63,819 nt of DNA, from assembly GCA_017651425.1 (NCBI GenBank), contig JAGCCZ010000023.1, positions 1-63,819 of the forward strand, read 5' to 3'. Positions 1-10,323 of this stretch are shown piece after piece. Each line of letters starts with the position of its first letter. Position 1 is the first letter of the stretch. A program made the translations under genes and the position numbers. The notes under the pieces were generated by a model, which did not search any database, was not told where the DNA came from, and worked only from the letters and a program-made list of their open reading frames with translations. This DNA is from Bacteroidales bacterium. Its GTDB lineage: Bacteria; Bacteroidota; Bacteroidia; Bacteroidales; WCHB1-69.

Positions 1-1
1 C

Positions 2-3000
2 GAGGCTCCTGTTCTGAGTGTTGACTTGACCACCGACACCATTCCTGTCAATGCTCCGAACTGTAAGATTATTGTTCCGGACTACACGCATCTCTTCAAT
101 GTCAATACTGTTTCCGACAATTGTTGGAACATGGACAGCACCGTTGTAACCCAGGTTCCTGCCGCTGGTACGCTCATTGGTGTGAATACCGATGTGGTTG
201 TCACGGTTGCTCCGAAGTGCGGTCCTGCTGCCACTCACACCATCAGAGTGTGCTTCCCCGAGCCGTTCATCTCCACCACGATTTCTGCTACTGTTGACAG
301 CGCTTGCTATCCTTACACCACCACCCTTACCACCACTACTCTGAATGGTACTCCGACTTACACGGTTGTTTGGAATGGCTCCGACGCAGTTGATGCACTG
401 GTTGTCAGCCCCACGGAAACTTCCAGAACCCACAATGTTGTGGTTGTGACGGATGCCCATGGTTGTCAGGCCACTGACACTATTGACCTCGTTGTTTATC
501 ACAAGCCTGTTGCTGGCGATGTGAACATCACTTCTACGCCCAACAACTACTGCGATGACCTGCACGCCAACGGTTCCATGACCGTGACAGCTGTTCATCC
601 TGACATTGACAGCGTGAGACTCGCCGGTACTACTGAATGGCATGCTCTCCCGTACACGACCGATGCAAACCTGCCTCACGGCACCTATGCTTTCGATCTG
701 CACACCATTCACGATTGTTATACTGCTGGTATTGCTGTTGGCACTATCGCTCACGATACCACGATTGACAACCTCGCACAAGTTCTGACCCTTAGCATCT
801 ACACCAACAATGACTACTGCACCGCTCCTTGGCACGGTACCATCGATGTGGTTTATCCTGTGAGCGGTTACACTTATCACATTGGCGAATATGTCCATGT
901 GCTTGATAACGGTGAACTTGACACCTGCGGTAATGAGACACACCTCTACAATCCTGATCTTGAGAGCGACCTCTGGTTCAACTACCTCTATCAGGGTGTC
1001 TATGCTATTGAAATCACGACCAACTTCAACTGTCATTATGTAACCGACTCCATCGAGGTTCTGGATGCCCGTATCACTCCTCCTGTTCCTCAAATGGTTA
1101 TTGTTCCGAACACCAGCTGTGCTGCCAGCAATGGTTCTGTCAGATTGGTGAACACGGATCCCAAGTATTACTACACCCTCAATGGTATTACCTGGCGTGG
1201 TAATCTTGGTGCCCGCACCTTCGGTCTGTTGCCTGCCGGTTCTTACAACTTGAATATTTACAATGATATTACCCGTTGCTCCAACGACACTACGATTGTT
1301 GTTCCTGACGGTACTGTCATTCCTACTTTCAGCGCCAACGAAGTTAACGTTCAACCGCGCACCAATTGTACTGTTCCTAATGGTGAGATTCATATCAACG
1401 CTCAAGGCGGTTATCTCTATTTCGTGATGAATACCGCTGGCGACACGATTTCCGCTATGAATTACAATGCAATGGAGAGCGGCGACTTCACGGTTCGCAA
1501 GTACAACTTCTCTACAGGTTGCTACAAAGACACGATTGTCAACATTCCGTTCAACAGACCTGTGTTTGAGTACACCTTGTCTCATGTGAACGATATGGAT
1601 TGTAGCAATGAGATTGGTACAGGTTCCATCAGCGTTGTTCCTGCTTTGGCAGCTGATTACCATATTTACAACAGCCTCCATGAGGAAATCACCTTCACCG
1701 GCTTGAACCCGGGTGTCTACACGGTTGAGGCTTATGTTGCTGCCACCCAGTGTACTTATAGCAAGACTGAGACTGTCGGTACAGACTACACGTATCCTGA
1801 ACTGGTCTTCACCTCTACGCCGAACTACAACTGCTATCCTACCAAGAACGGTACGATTACTGCTGTTGACAATCAAGCTCACCCCAACTACACTTCTTTG
1901 AATTACTATCTTGATGGTGTTGCTGTCAACTATCCTATCACCGGACTTAACAGTGGTACTTACAATGTTTATGCTATTACGAACCTGCATTGTAGTTCTA
2001 ATGCTGAGAATGTGGTTGTCGTTGACAGTGCCTTCTTTGCACGTCAATATGACATCGTTCCGAACAGCACTTGCGACATCACGCTGAGCCGTCCGGGCAA
2101 TGGTCAAATCCATGTCCTGACACCGCAAGGCACACATTATCTGTATGTCTTCACCTATATCGATACTATTCTGTACAACTACGATGTGGATCACTTCGAG
2201 CCGATTGACTACACGAAGTTCACGTTGGCCGATGGTCACTACTCCGTACACATTACGGACACGGTCACGGGTTGTGAATACACTGACACTGTGTTTGTGC
2301 CGTTCATCGCTACTCCGCTGACAATTGACTCTATCGCCTCCACTCCGGACTACAGCTGCCGCGCTGATCTTGCTCTTGGCACGATTACGGTGACTGCTCA
2401 CTCCAGCAGCGTTTCTGCTGTTCTAACTTACTCTATCGATGGTGGCGTTACCTATCAGATGAGCAATGTCTTCACGGGTCTTGTGCCTGGCACCTACAAC
2501 ATCGTGATTCGCGATACCGCTAACAACTGTGTCTATGCTAATCTCCCGAAGAGCGTGATTGACGTCGCTGATGAGATGTATGTCCTTACCTTCGATGCCG
2601 ACACCACTCCGAACCAATTCTGTGATCCCACTCGTTTCAACGGTTCTATCACGGTGAACAATATTGTGAATGCCAACCCGTATCCGACATCTTATCTCTT
2701 CAAGATCAACGGTGGTGAATACCAGACCAGCAATGTCTTCACCGAACTTGAAGCCGGTACCTATGTGGTCACCGTTAAGGATGTCTACACTGGTTGCGAA
2801 TACACTGCTACTGCTATCATCCGTTTGGACAACAACTATGCTCCTATCGTTGGCATTACTTCTACCGGTCATAACGACGGTGGTGAGTTCCACTTCTGTA
2901 AGAACAGCGACGGCATGCTCTTCGCCAATGTTACGCCGCTGCTGCCTGGTGACACACTCTTCACCTATGCTTGGTACAATGACTGCCCGGCTGGCATCCT

Positions 3001-6000
3001 GATGTCCGACTCTTCTTCTGTCAATGTCTTGACCGAAATCGTCCACTGCTGCACCTACACTGTTGAGGTTACCAGCGTGCTGACGGGTTGTAAGACCATT
3101 GAGACCAGATATGTCTGTGTGGATTCCCTGCCTCTCGTGCATTTCTACATTGACCACGCTGCTTGGACCACCCGCGATCCGAACAACTTCTTCAACTGCG
3201 AAAATCATCCGTTGACTATCGGTATTGATCCTACGGGCCTTGTTTCCCACGTTTGGACCAACGGCATTGTCACCGATGCTTATGAATTCACAGTTCCTGC
3301 ATTCGCTATTCCTGCTGGTGAGACCAAGTCTTACTGTGTGACGATTGTTGACAACAACGGTTGTTCCTCCACCGAGGCCTTGAACGTGATTTCCAAGCCG
3401 ATCTTCCGCACCAGCGAAACGATTAACGCTTGTAACACTTATTCCTTCCATGGCAATAAGATTGCTGACTGCGTCTTCACATTCAATCCTGCCGTTGGCG
3501 CCACCAACACGCACGTTGTGGTTGACACGCTCGCTGCTTTGAATGGTTGCGACAGCATCGTTACCTACACGATTATCATCTCTGCTCTGCCGGTCCTCGA
3601 CGTGACTGCCACCAATCTTGAAGATGTCTTCTGCGCCGGTGATGTCATCGTTCCTACGGGCCTTGGCTTCAACCATGACTATGCAGTCCAATATGGTTGG
3701 CGTATTATCCCAGCCACGGCTACTCCTAATGTGGCTACGTTCAACACCGCTGGTCAAGAGTTCAACATCAACTCCCCGGTCAGCTACGGTATGACGGGCA
3801 GCAAGATCTATGCTTACAGCGCCAATGATTGTGACACGCTTGTGTCTGGCGCCTATATGTTGACGATCCATGACGTTCCGACTCTCCGTCCGAATGCTCC
3901 TGCTATGGGTCTCGATACGATTTGCGCCGGTAATGTTCCTACGGTTCCCGCTTTGTCTGCCGCCAACATTGATTGGCACGGCACCACCACGGGCAATGAG
4001 TGCAAGATTGAATACAGAGACATTACTTCCACTGCATGGAACACTTGGGTTCCTGGTACTACTTTGAATAATGAAGGTGTCTATGCTTTCAGATTCGTTG
4101 CTAAGAACCACTGCTCCGGTGAATTCGTCACCCTCGACACCATGGGCGTGATTGTCAACGGTACTGTTGGTGTCTCTATTGACAATCCTTATCAGAGACT
4201 CTGCCTCGGCAATGCCATCACTCCGATTGTCATCACCACCACGAACGCTATGGCACTCACCAACGATGATGTCGTCATCACTCCGAATGCCGGACTCACT
4301 TTCGATGCCGCTACGATGACCATCTCCGGTACTCCGACAATTGCTACTACATATAGCATTGCTATCACGGCTACGAATGAGTTCGTTGGTTCTCCGTGTC
4401 CGACCTTCACTTTGCTTGACTCCATCGTGGTGAACCCGCTGGTTACCATTGATGCCACCAACGCCAATCAGACCATTTGCCTTGGCAACCCGATTGACAA
4501 TGTTGTGATTTCAAATGCCAACTCCACGATCAGCCATTCTATTCTTCCCGTTGGTTTGATCTTCACGGGCAATGTCTTGAGTGGTGCTCCTGTCGCTGTT
4601 GGTACATACACTATCACCTTCACGGCTACGAGCAACATGGTCCCGCAATGTGAATCCAGAACCGTTGCCGTCAACATCACGGTGAACGACACTGTCACCC
4701 TTGCAGTTTCTTCCGCTAACGCTGACCAGACGATTTGCCTTGGCGAAACTGTTGCTGACATCGTGATTGCCAACACGAATTCTACTGTTGCAGTTACGGG
4801 TCTTCCTGCTGGCATGACGTATCAGGCTGCTACCAACAGCATCGTTGGTGCTCCGACCGCTGCTGGTGTGTACAACTACATCATCACGGCCACGAGCGAC
4901 AAGGTTCCTGCTTGCAACGTCAAGACTATCCAGGGTACCATCACGGTGAACGACACTGTTGTTCTGACTGTGAGCAACAATTCTCAGAGACTGTGCCTCG
5001 GTAACGCTATCGATCCGATGACGATTACCAACACCAATTCCACGATTACGGTTACGGGTCTGCCGACAGGTGTCACCTACACGGATGCTACACATGTCAT
5101 CAGCGGTACTCCGGTCAACTTTGGTACGTTCCAATACACCGTGCTCGCCACCAGCGACAATGGTTGTACCAACAAGACGTTCGTTGGCACCATCGTGGTT
5201 AACGACACTGTCACGCTCAGCGCTACGAATTTGAGCCACGCTATTTGCCTTGGCAATCCGATCAATGACATCGTGATTACCAACACGAACTCCACCATCA
5301 CTGTTACTGGTCTGCCTGCAACGCTGACTTACGATGATGCTACTCATACAATCAGTGGTACTCCGACCGCATTTGGTCCGATCAACTACACCATCATTGC
5401 TACCAGCAACCAGAACCCGGCTTGCAACGCCAAGACGATTGTTGATGTTATCACGGTGAACGATACGGTCAAGCTGACTGCTGATCCTGCTAAGCTCAGC
5501 CAGATTGTCTGTCGTGAGAAGGACACCATTCAAAATATTGTCTTCAACGTTGAGAATGCCACCCTCTCTATTGTGGGTACGCTTCCTGCAGGCATCACCC
5601 TCAACAACAATGTCATCTCCGGTACTCCTACTGTGATGAATACCGCTGGTTACACATTCACGGTTTTGGCTACCAGCACTGCTGATCCTGCATGCGATGC
5701 TAAGACCCTCGATGTGACCATCGTTGTGAACGACAAGCCTTCCATCACGGCTCCGATTTCCGGTGGCGACCTCTCTGTCTGCGACGGCCAAGTCTTCACG
5801 ATGCCGACATCTCCGACCGCTGCCGATGTGGTTGACAATGGTTATCCTGCAACCTCTGCATGGGTCTATGATGGTGCCGAGTTTGACTGGACCACTCCGG
5901 CTAACCTCTCCATGCATCAGCAGTACATGTACTTCGCAGCCACCAACACTTGTGGTACCACTCGCGATTCCGCTCAACTGACGGTTTACAAGCTGCCTGT

Positions 6001-7222
6001 TCCGGAAGTCGTTTCCGATACCATGATCTGTCTCGACGGTACCGCTCACTTGGAAGCTACTCCGGGATATGTCTCCTATCAGTGGTTCATGGATGGCACT
6101 GCTATTGCTGGTGCTACCACCAATACCTATGACTACACTGCTGATGGTACCGCTGGTACGCACACATTCAATGTTGAAGTTGTTGACATCAACGGTTGTA
6201 CCTCTGTCACCAACAGCAATGCTACAATTGACACCCGTCACTTCTCTGTCGGAAATGCTATCACCGTTGGCATCACGGAGAATCCTGGATTCATCTTCAC
6301 CCACAATGGTGTTGTGACACACAACTTCACAGCTAACACCAATGATCCTCAGACCAACTACACGTGGATGATCAATAATCCTTGTGAGTACAATGTTGAC
6401 ACCCTTGTGTTTGTCACATTCGACATTTATCACAACGGTCAACCCATCCCCAATGACAGCATTGACCTGTACATCCAGACAAAGAGCATTTACTCCAACA
6501 CGTATGTCACGTATGACTCTATCAACTGGCAGTCTGCTAATCACGTTGACATGCACGCTAATTGCTACTACAACTACGCTGCTTCTAACAATCACGATGC
6601 TTATTATCCTGGCAACCACTATCCTTCCGGCACCATGGGCTTCCCGGGCAACCAGAAGTATGATGATGCTTACTTGCACTTCCTTGATAGTGTGACTGTC
6701 TATAAGACTATCAACAAGTTCAGAAGAAGCGGTGAATACACCATTCACTACAGACTTTACTCCACATCTATGACGAACCATTATCAGGGCCTCTATTACA
6801 ACGAGGATCAAGATGCAATCCTGACAATCGGTGGTTCCAACTCCACGATCACCTCTGCTGTTCTGACCGAACTCGCTTACGATGTCCTTACCATTGTTGT
6901 TGAGGGTCCGGACAATGCTTACAATCCTGACGAGACCATCACGGGTATTGTTGAGCATGTTACTGAGAGCGCTGCTTCCATGGAAGTTTATCCTAACCCT
7001 GCCACTACGACGGTTAACGCTCGTATCAAGGGTGTCAGCGGCGAAACCTCTGTGCGCATCGTGAACATCGCCGGTCAGGTTGTTGCTCAAGACAATGTTG
7101 TGCTCGACGCTTCTGAGTTCGTTTACACGACTCAAATCCGTAACCTCACTCCTGGTGTGTACTTCATGTATGTCGAGGGTGAGAATGCAACGCTGTCCAG
7201 AAAGCTCGTTGTGACCAGATAA
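2..7222 (+). CDS. Giant repeat-rich surface adhesin with T9SS sorting domain (5' partial)
   Basis: The frame is open to the left window edge, so the true N-terminus and signal peptide lie outside; about 2,400 residues are visible. The first ~1,000 residues are diverged repeats of about 90 residues, each with a Cys after a 'TPNxxC'-like string and a 'NGxITV'-like strand, resembling SprB-type repeats of gliding and adhesion proteins. A second array of six ~85-residue Ig-like repeats follows (4160-5740), then a PKD/Ig-like stretch and a Thr/Asn-rich domain. The last ~75 residues ('VYPNPATTTVNARI' through 'LTPGVYFMYVEG' to 'KLVVTR') are a type A T9SS C-terminal sorting domain. I infer a secreted, surface-attached adhesin. 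The ligand is unknown. A strong terminator follows. Confidence 0.9.
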   Translation, partial: EAPVLSVDLTTDTIPVNAPNCKIIVPDYTHLFNVNTVSDNCWNMDSTVVTQVPAAGTLIGVNTDVVVTVAPKCGPAATHTIRVCFPEPFISTTISATVDSACYPYTTTLTTTTLNGTPTYTVVWNGSDAVDALVVSPTETSRTHNVVVVTDAHGCQATDTIDLVVYHKPVAGDVNITSTPNNYCDDLHANGSMTVTAVHPDIDSVRLAGTTEWHALPYTTDANLPHGTYAFDLHTIHDCYTAGIAVGTIAHDTTIDNLAQVLTLSIYTNNDYCTAPWHGTIDVVYPVSGYTYHIGEYVHVLDNGELDTCGNETHLYNPDLESDLWFNYLYQGVYAIEITTNFNCHYVTDSIEVLDARITPPVPQMVIVPNTSCAASNGSVRLVNTDPKYYYTLNGITWRGNLGARTFGLLPAGSYNLNIYNDITRCSNDTTIVVPDGTVIPTFSANEVNVQPRTNCTVPNGEIHINAQGGYLYFVMNTAGDTISAMNYNAMESGDFTVRKYNFSTGCYKDTIVNIPFNRPVFEYTLSHVNDMDCSNEIGTGSISVVPALAADYHIYNSLHEEITFTGLNPGVYTVEAYVAATQCTYSKTETVGTDYTYPELVFTSTPNYNCYPTKNGTITAVDNQAHPNYTSLNYYLDGVAVNYPITGLNSGTYNVYAITNLHCSSNAENVVVVDSAFFARQYDIVPNSTCDITLSRPGNGQIHVLTPQGTHYLYVFTYIDTILYNYDVDHFEPIDYTKFTLADGHYSVHITDTVTGCEYTDTVFVPFIATPLTIDSIASTPDYSCRADLALGTITVTAHSSSVSAVLTYSIDGGVTYQMSNVFTGLVPGTYNIVIRDTANNCVYANLPKSVIDVADEMYVLTFDADTTPNQFCDPTRFNGSITVNNIVNANPYPTSYLFKINGGEYQTSNVFTELEAGTYVVTVKDVYTGCEYTATAIIRLDNNYAPIVGITSTGHNDGGEFHFCKNSDGMLFANVTPLLPGDTLFTYAWYNDCPAGILMSDSSSVNVLTEIVHCCTYTVEVTSVLTGCKTIETRYVCVDSLPLVHFYIDHAAWTTRDPNNFFNCENHPLTIGIDPTGLVSHVWTNGIVTDAYEFTVPAFAIPAGETKSYCVTIVDNNGCSSTEALNVISKPIFRTSETINACNTYSFHGNKIADCVFTFNPAVGATNTHVVVDTLAALNGCDSIVTYTIIISALPVLDVTATNLEDVFCAGDVIVPTGLGFNHDYAVQYGWRIIPATATPNVATFNTAGQEFNINSPVSYGMTGSKIYAYSANDCDTLVSGAYMLTIHDVPTLRPNAPAMGLDTICAGNVPTVPALSAANIDWHGTTTGNECKIEYRDITSTAWNTWVPGTTLNNEGVYAFRFVAKNHCSGEFVTLDTMGVIVNGTVGVSIDNPYQRLCLGNAITPIVITTTNAMALTNDDVVITPNAGLTFDAATMTISGTPTIATTYSIAITATNEFVGSPCPTFTLLDSIVVNPLVTIDATNANQTICLGNPIDNVVISNANSTISHSILPVGLIFTGNVLSGAPVAVGTYTITFTATSNMVPQCESRTVAVNITVNDTVTLAVSSANADQTICLGETVADIVIANTNSTVAVTGLPAGMTYQAATNSIVGAPTAAGVYNYIITATSDKVPACNVKTIQGTITVNDTVVLTVSNNSQRLCLGNAIDPMTITNTNSTITVTGLPTGVTYTDATHVISGTPVNFGTFQYTVLATSDNGCTNKTFVGTIVVNDTVTLSATNLSHAICLGNPINDIVITNTNSTITVTGLPATLTYDDATHTISGTPTAFGPINYTIIATSNQNPACNAKTIVDVITVNDTVKLTADPAKLSQIVCREKDTIQNIVFNVENATLSIVGTLPAGITLNNNVISGTPTVMNTAGYTFTVLATSTADPACDAKTLDVTIVVNDKPSITAPISGGDLSVCDGQVFTMPTSPTAADVVDNGYPATSAWVYDGAEFDWTTPANLSMHQQYMYFAATNTCGTTRDSAQLTVYKLPVPEVVSDTMICLDGTAHLEATPGYVSYQWFMDGTAIAGATTNTYDYTADGTAGTHTFNVEVVDINGCTSVTNSNATIDTRHFSVGNAITVGITENPGFIFTHNGVVTHNFTANTNDPQTNYTWMINNPCEYNVDTLVFVTFDIYHNGQPIPNDSIDLYIQTKSIYSNTYVTYDSINWQSANHVDMHANCYYNYAASNNHDAYYPGNHYPSGTMGFPGNQKYDDAYLHFLDSVTVYKTINKFRRSGEYTIHYRLYSTSMTNHYQGLYYNEDQDAILTIGGSNSTITSAVLTELAYDVLTIVVEGPDNAYNPDETITGIVEHVTESAASMEVYPNPATTTVNARIKGVSGETSVRIVNIAGQVVAQDNVVLDASEFVYTTQIRNLTPGVYFMYVEGENATLSRKLVVTR
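4160..5740 (+). repeat. Six tandem ~255-bp repeats coding Ig-like modules
   Basis: Within the giant adhesin, six consecutive units begin near 4170, 4441, 4696, 4960, 5209 and 5468. Each unit has the order 'ICLGNxI', 'TNSTITVTGLP', 'ISGTP', 'YTIxATS' and a junction 'VNDTVxL'. Units three to five are closest at the DNA level, which makes this stretch prone to recombination and assembly collapse. Confidence 0.85.
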
Positions 7223-7242
7223 TCCTTGTGGAAATTATAATC

Positions 7243-7279
7243 AAGGGAGTTGTGCCTTCAACACACAACTCCCTTTTTT
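7243..7279 (+). terminator. Rho-independent terminator after the adhesin gene
   Basis: A perfect 12-bp stem (AAGGGAGTTGTG at 7243-7254 pairing with CACAACTCCCTT at 7264-7275) closes a 9-nt loop and runs into a T tract. It lies 20 bp after the adhesin stop codon. Confidence 0.9.
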
Positions 7280-7301
7280 GTTATATTAGAACAGACCCTT
7301 G

Positions 7302-9095
7302 ATGGCCAATAAGAAATCATTCCTTCTTTCTCTTGCCAAACTGTATGCGGGCAGATTGTCGGTTGTTTTCCTCTTCAACCTGCTCTCTGTCGTCACGACG
7401 TTTGTCGTCTATCTGATGATAGAGCCGTTTTGCAAGTTGCTTTTTGTGGGTGAGATTTCTGACTTGAGCCCGATTTCATCGTACTTCATTTCTTTGCTCG
7501 ATCCTGTCCTCCATTTCAACAATTTGTCGTCTTCCATAACTCTTCTCATCCTTGTCGCGATCCTGCTCTATTTTCTGAAAACATTTTTCTCCTATATGAC
7601 CCAGTGGTTTATGGCCACTATGCGTAGCGATTTGCTTTACCGTCTGCGCAATGCCCTTTACCATAAAATTCTGGTGCTTCCGATTGGATACTTCACTTCG
7701 CGCCGGCGCGGGGATGTGGTTTCCAGAGCGGTTGGCGATACCCAGGAGATTGAGTTTACGTTGCTCAATTCTCTCAAGCTGTTCATCACCGAACCTGTTG
7801 CCATCATCCTTTACTTGGCATTCCTTGTCTATTTGAATCCTCGATTGACCCTTTACACATTCCTGTTGTTGCCCTTGCCTTTCTTAGCGATAGCAAAACT
7901 ATCCTCCGTGTTGCGACGCGACAATCGGACTTCCAAACAGAGGATGGGCACGCTGCTTTCGCAGGTGGAGGAGACCATTGCTGGGTTGCGTGTTATAAAG
8001 GGTTTCAACGCACAAAGTAAAGCTGAGTCGAGTTTCAGGAACTTCAACGACAAATATTCTGAAACCCAAACTAAAATATATCGTCGTGTTGATTTGGCAT
8101 CACCGGTGAGCGAGTTTTTCGGGGTTTGCATCGTGATGATGGTGCTGGTGATAGGAGGGTATATGGTGCTGTCTCCGAATTCCACATTTTCCCCGGCCCT
8201 GTTCATTACCTATGTCGCTTTGTTCCCTCAACTGATATCACCCATCCGGAACTTCTCCACAGCCTTGTCCAACTACCGTCGGGGCCAGGCTGCCCTTGAT
8301 CGTCTGAACGAGGTGCTGGATGCCGACGAGGTTATACTTCAGCCCAACAAGCCGGTCTTTGTGGATTCTTTCAGCGATTCCATACGTATGGATCATCTCT
8401 CTTTTTCATACGGGTCAACTCCTGTTTTGCTGGATGTGAGTATGGAAATTAAAAAGGGACAGATGGTGGCCCTGGTGGGGCAGTCCGGTTCCGGTAAAAC
8501 CACTATTGCCGACCTACTCGAGCGATTCTACGACCCCACGGAAGGAACCATACTTTTGGATGGCATTGACATCCGGAAGTATGACATCGCCTCGTATCGT
8601 TCCCTCTTTTCGTTGGTTTCGCAAGACATCGTCCTGTTCAACGACACCCTGTTCAATAACATTACAATGGGTATGCAGGCCACGGAGGAGCAGGTCATGG
8701 AGGCTGTCACAGTGGCCAACATTTCCGATTTTGTGCTGGGGCTGGAGGACGGTCTTCAACACCGGTTGAGCGACAGGGGCTTGAATTTGTCGGGAGGGCA
8801 GCGGCAGCGCATCAGCATTGCCAGAGCAGTGTTGCGTAACACGCCCATCTTGATCTTGGACGAGGCCACTTCCGCCATGGATACCGAGTCGGAACGGCAG
8901 GTGCAGCTTGCGCTGGACAATGTGATGAAAAGCAGGACGGTTGTAATCATAGCCCACCGGCTGTCCACCATACAGCGGGCCGACAAGATCGTGGTTTTGG
9001 AAAACGGCCACATTGCGGAGCAGGGAACGCATGAGGAATTGCTTGCCAGAGAGGGTGCCTATTACAAATTTGTTCATATTCAAAATCTTCAATAA
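7302..9095 (+). CDS. MsbA-like ABC exporter (fused permease and ATPase)
   Basis: 597 residues. The N-terminal half is a six-helix ABC exporter membrane domain. The C-terminal half is the nucleotide-binding domain, with Walker A GQSGSGKTT near residue 393, signature LSGGQRQR near 496, Walker B ILILDEATS and H-loop AHRLST. Length and order fit half-transporters that act as homodimers, such as the lipid A flippase MsbA. The cargo cannot be fixed from sequence, but lipid or lipopolysaccharide core export is the usual role of this group. An ATG at 7302 is preferred to a TTG one codon upstream. Its stop overlaps the trmB start (TAATG), so the two genes are translationally coupled. Confidence 0.9.
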   Translation: MANKKSFLLSLAKLYAGRLSVVFLFNLLSVVTTFVVYLMIEPFCKLLFVGEISDLSPISSYFISLLDPVLHFNNLSSSITLLILVAILLYFLKTFFSYMTQWFMATMRSDLLYRLRNALYHKILVLPIGYFTSRRRGDVVSRAVGDTQEIEFTLLNSLKLFITEPVAIILYLAFLVYLNPRLTLYTFLLLPLPFLAIAKLSSVLRRDNRTSKQRMGTLLSQVEETIAGLRVIKGFNAQSKAESSFRNFNDKYSETQTKIYRRVDLASPVSEFFGVCIVMMVLVIGGYMVLSPNSTFSPALFITYVALFPQLISPIRNFSTALSNYRRGQAALDRLNEVLDADEVILQPNKPVFVDSFSDSIRMDHLSFSYGSTPVLLDVSMEIKKGQMVALVGQSGSGKTTIADLLERFYDPTEGTILLDGIDIRKYDIASYRSLFSLVSQDIVLFNDTLFNNITMGMQATEEQVMEAVTVANISDFVLGLEDGLQHRLSDRGLNLSGGQRQRISIARAVLRNTPILILDEATSAMDTESERQVQLALDNVMKSRTVVIIAHRLSTIQRADKIVVLENGHIAEQGTHEELLAREGAYYKFVHIQNLQ

Positions 9096-9757
9096 TGGCC
9101 AAACATAAATTGCAGCGATTTGCCGAGAACGAGACATTCCCTAATCTTTTCCAACGCAACAAATATGATTGTGTGGGTGTAGAGTTCCCTTTGCGGGGGA
9201 AGTGGCGCACCGATTATTTCCACAACGATAATCCTATTGTCCTGGAGTTGGGCTGTGGCAAGGGTGAATACACCATTGCCATGGCGAAACGCATGCCGGA
9301 TTGCAACTATATCGGTGTGGATCGCAAAGGTGCCCGATTGTGGCGCGGTTGCAAGGACGCCTTGGAGGCAGAGATGGGCAATGTGGCTTTTTTGCGCATC
9401 ACCATCGACCGTATCGGCTATTATTTTGCCGAAGGAGAGGTGGATGAGATCTGGGTCACGTTTCCCGACCCGCAGTTGCAGCATGAGCGCCGCCGGCTGG
9501 TGTCTCCTCGGTTCGTGGGATATTACCGGCAGATCATGAAACAGGGTGGGGGAGCGCTCCATCTGAAAACCGACAGCCGTGAATTGTATGAGTATGTGTT
9601 GGCCACGGCGCCGGAGCAGCAATGGCCCGTTCTGGAGCATGTTGACGATGTGTATGGCGAGCCGTGTGATTCGCTTCTGACCGAGGTGCAGACTTTCTAC
9701 GAGAAGATGTGGCTGGCAGAAGGGAAACGTATTTCGTATGTAAAGATTCAGATATAG
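9095..9757 (+). CDS. trmB: tRNA (guanine-N7-)-methyltransferase
   Basis: 220 residues. SAM-dependent Rossmann methyltransferase that makes m7G46 in the tRNA variable loop. The SAM-binding motif LELGCGKGEYT is near residue 48 and the family motif 'TFPDPQLQHERRRL' is near residue 124. The usual 'FPDPWxKxxHxKRR' is altered here, with QLQHE in place of WPKKRH, a drift common in Bacteroidota. The gene shares one base with the upstream exporter stop codon. The catalytic FPDP is intact, so I expect function. Confidence 0.9.
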   Translation: MAKHKLQRFAENETFPNLFQRNKYDCVGVEFPLRGKWRTDYFHNDNPIVLELGCGKGEYTIAMAKRMPDCNYIGVDRKGARLWRGCKDALEAEMGNVAFLRITIDRIGYYFAEGEVDEIWVTFPDPQLQHERRRLVSPRFVGYYRQIMKQGGGALHLKTDSRELYEYVLATAPEQQWPVLEHVDDVYGEPCDSLLTEVQTFYEKMWLAEGKRISYVKIQI

Positions 9758-10094
9758 GCTTTCTTTGTAAAATACAGATTTAAAGTGTTTTGCATTTCTC
9801 AAAACAATTGCTTCCCATGCGGATTCAGGTTGGTAAAGCAAAAATAATGCCATAATAATAAAAATAATTTTTTTTCAAGCTGAGTGGACTAAAAATTTGC
9901 TATATTTGCCAGCTTGTTGGAAAATCGTCAACAGGGACGTTTAAAGTGTTGTCGGGTTTGTTGTAATGTGTTGTGTAAAAGCGAGATGTGGTTTGATTTT
10001 TTCAACAATGTGAGGTTGGTATAGAGGTGTGGATTTTGCAAAAAGTGACAAAAAAGTTTCTAAAAAGAGAACAATAAAATAAAAATAGAAGAAA
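9758..10094 (+). promoter_or_regulatory. Intergenic leader with promoter for secE-nusG-L11 operon
   Basis: 337 bp without a gene. A TAnnTTTG box (TATATTTG, 9901-9908) sits 186 bp before secE, leaving a long AT-rich leader. No tRNA-Trp or tuf gene is present here, although both normally precede secE in related genomes. I see no clear hairpin or other feature in the leader. Confidence 0.55.
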
Positions 10095-10283
10095 ATGAAA
10101 ATAGTGAATTATTTTAAAGAGATGTATGATGAGCTGGTTCATAAAACGAGCTGGCCGACCATGCAGGAGCTTGGAAATAGTGTTGTTGTGGTGTCCATTG
10201 CTTCCCTTATAATCGCGTTTATCGTGTTTTTGATGGATGCCATCTTCAATCTGGGAATGGATTTGATGTTCCCGGCTGTTTAG
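10095..10283 (+). CDS. secE: Preprotein translocase subunit SecE
   Basis: 62 residues, the short single-helix form of SecE found in most bacteria outside the enterics. An amphipathic N-terminal helix with the conserved 'ELxxKTSWPT' segment precedes one transmembrane helix (about residues 28-52). It clamps SecY in the SecYEG channel. First gene of the secE-nusG-ribosomal protein run; nusG begins 40 bp downstream. Confidence 0.95.
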   Translation: MKIVNYFKEMYDELVHKTSWPTMQELGNSVVVVSIASLIIAFIVFLMDAIFNLGMDLMFPAV

Positions 10284-10323
10284 TTTTCTTTAATCGTTGG
10301 AGTTATATCGAAAATAACGAGCT

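Noticed and set aside
2423..4111. Antisense frame opposite the first half of the adhesin
   Set aside because: Shadow of repeat codons; no supported features.
4511..7135. Long open frame (about 870 codons) antisense to the adhesin
   Set aside because: The composition mirrors biased Thr/Asn/Val codons of the sense gene; there is no family resemblance and it lies wholly inside a supported gene.
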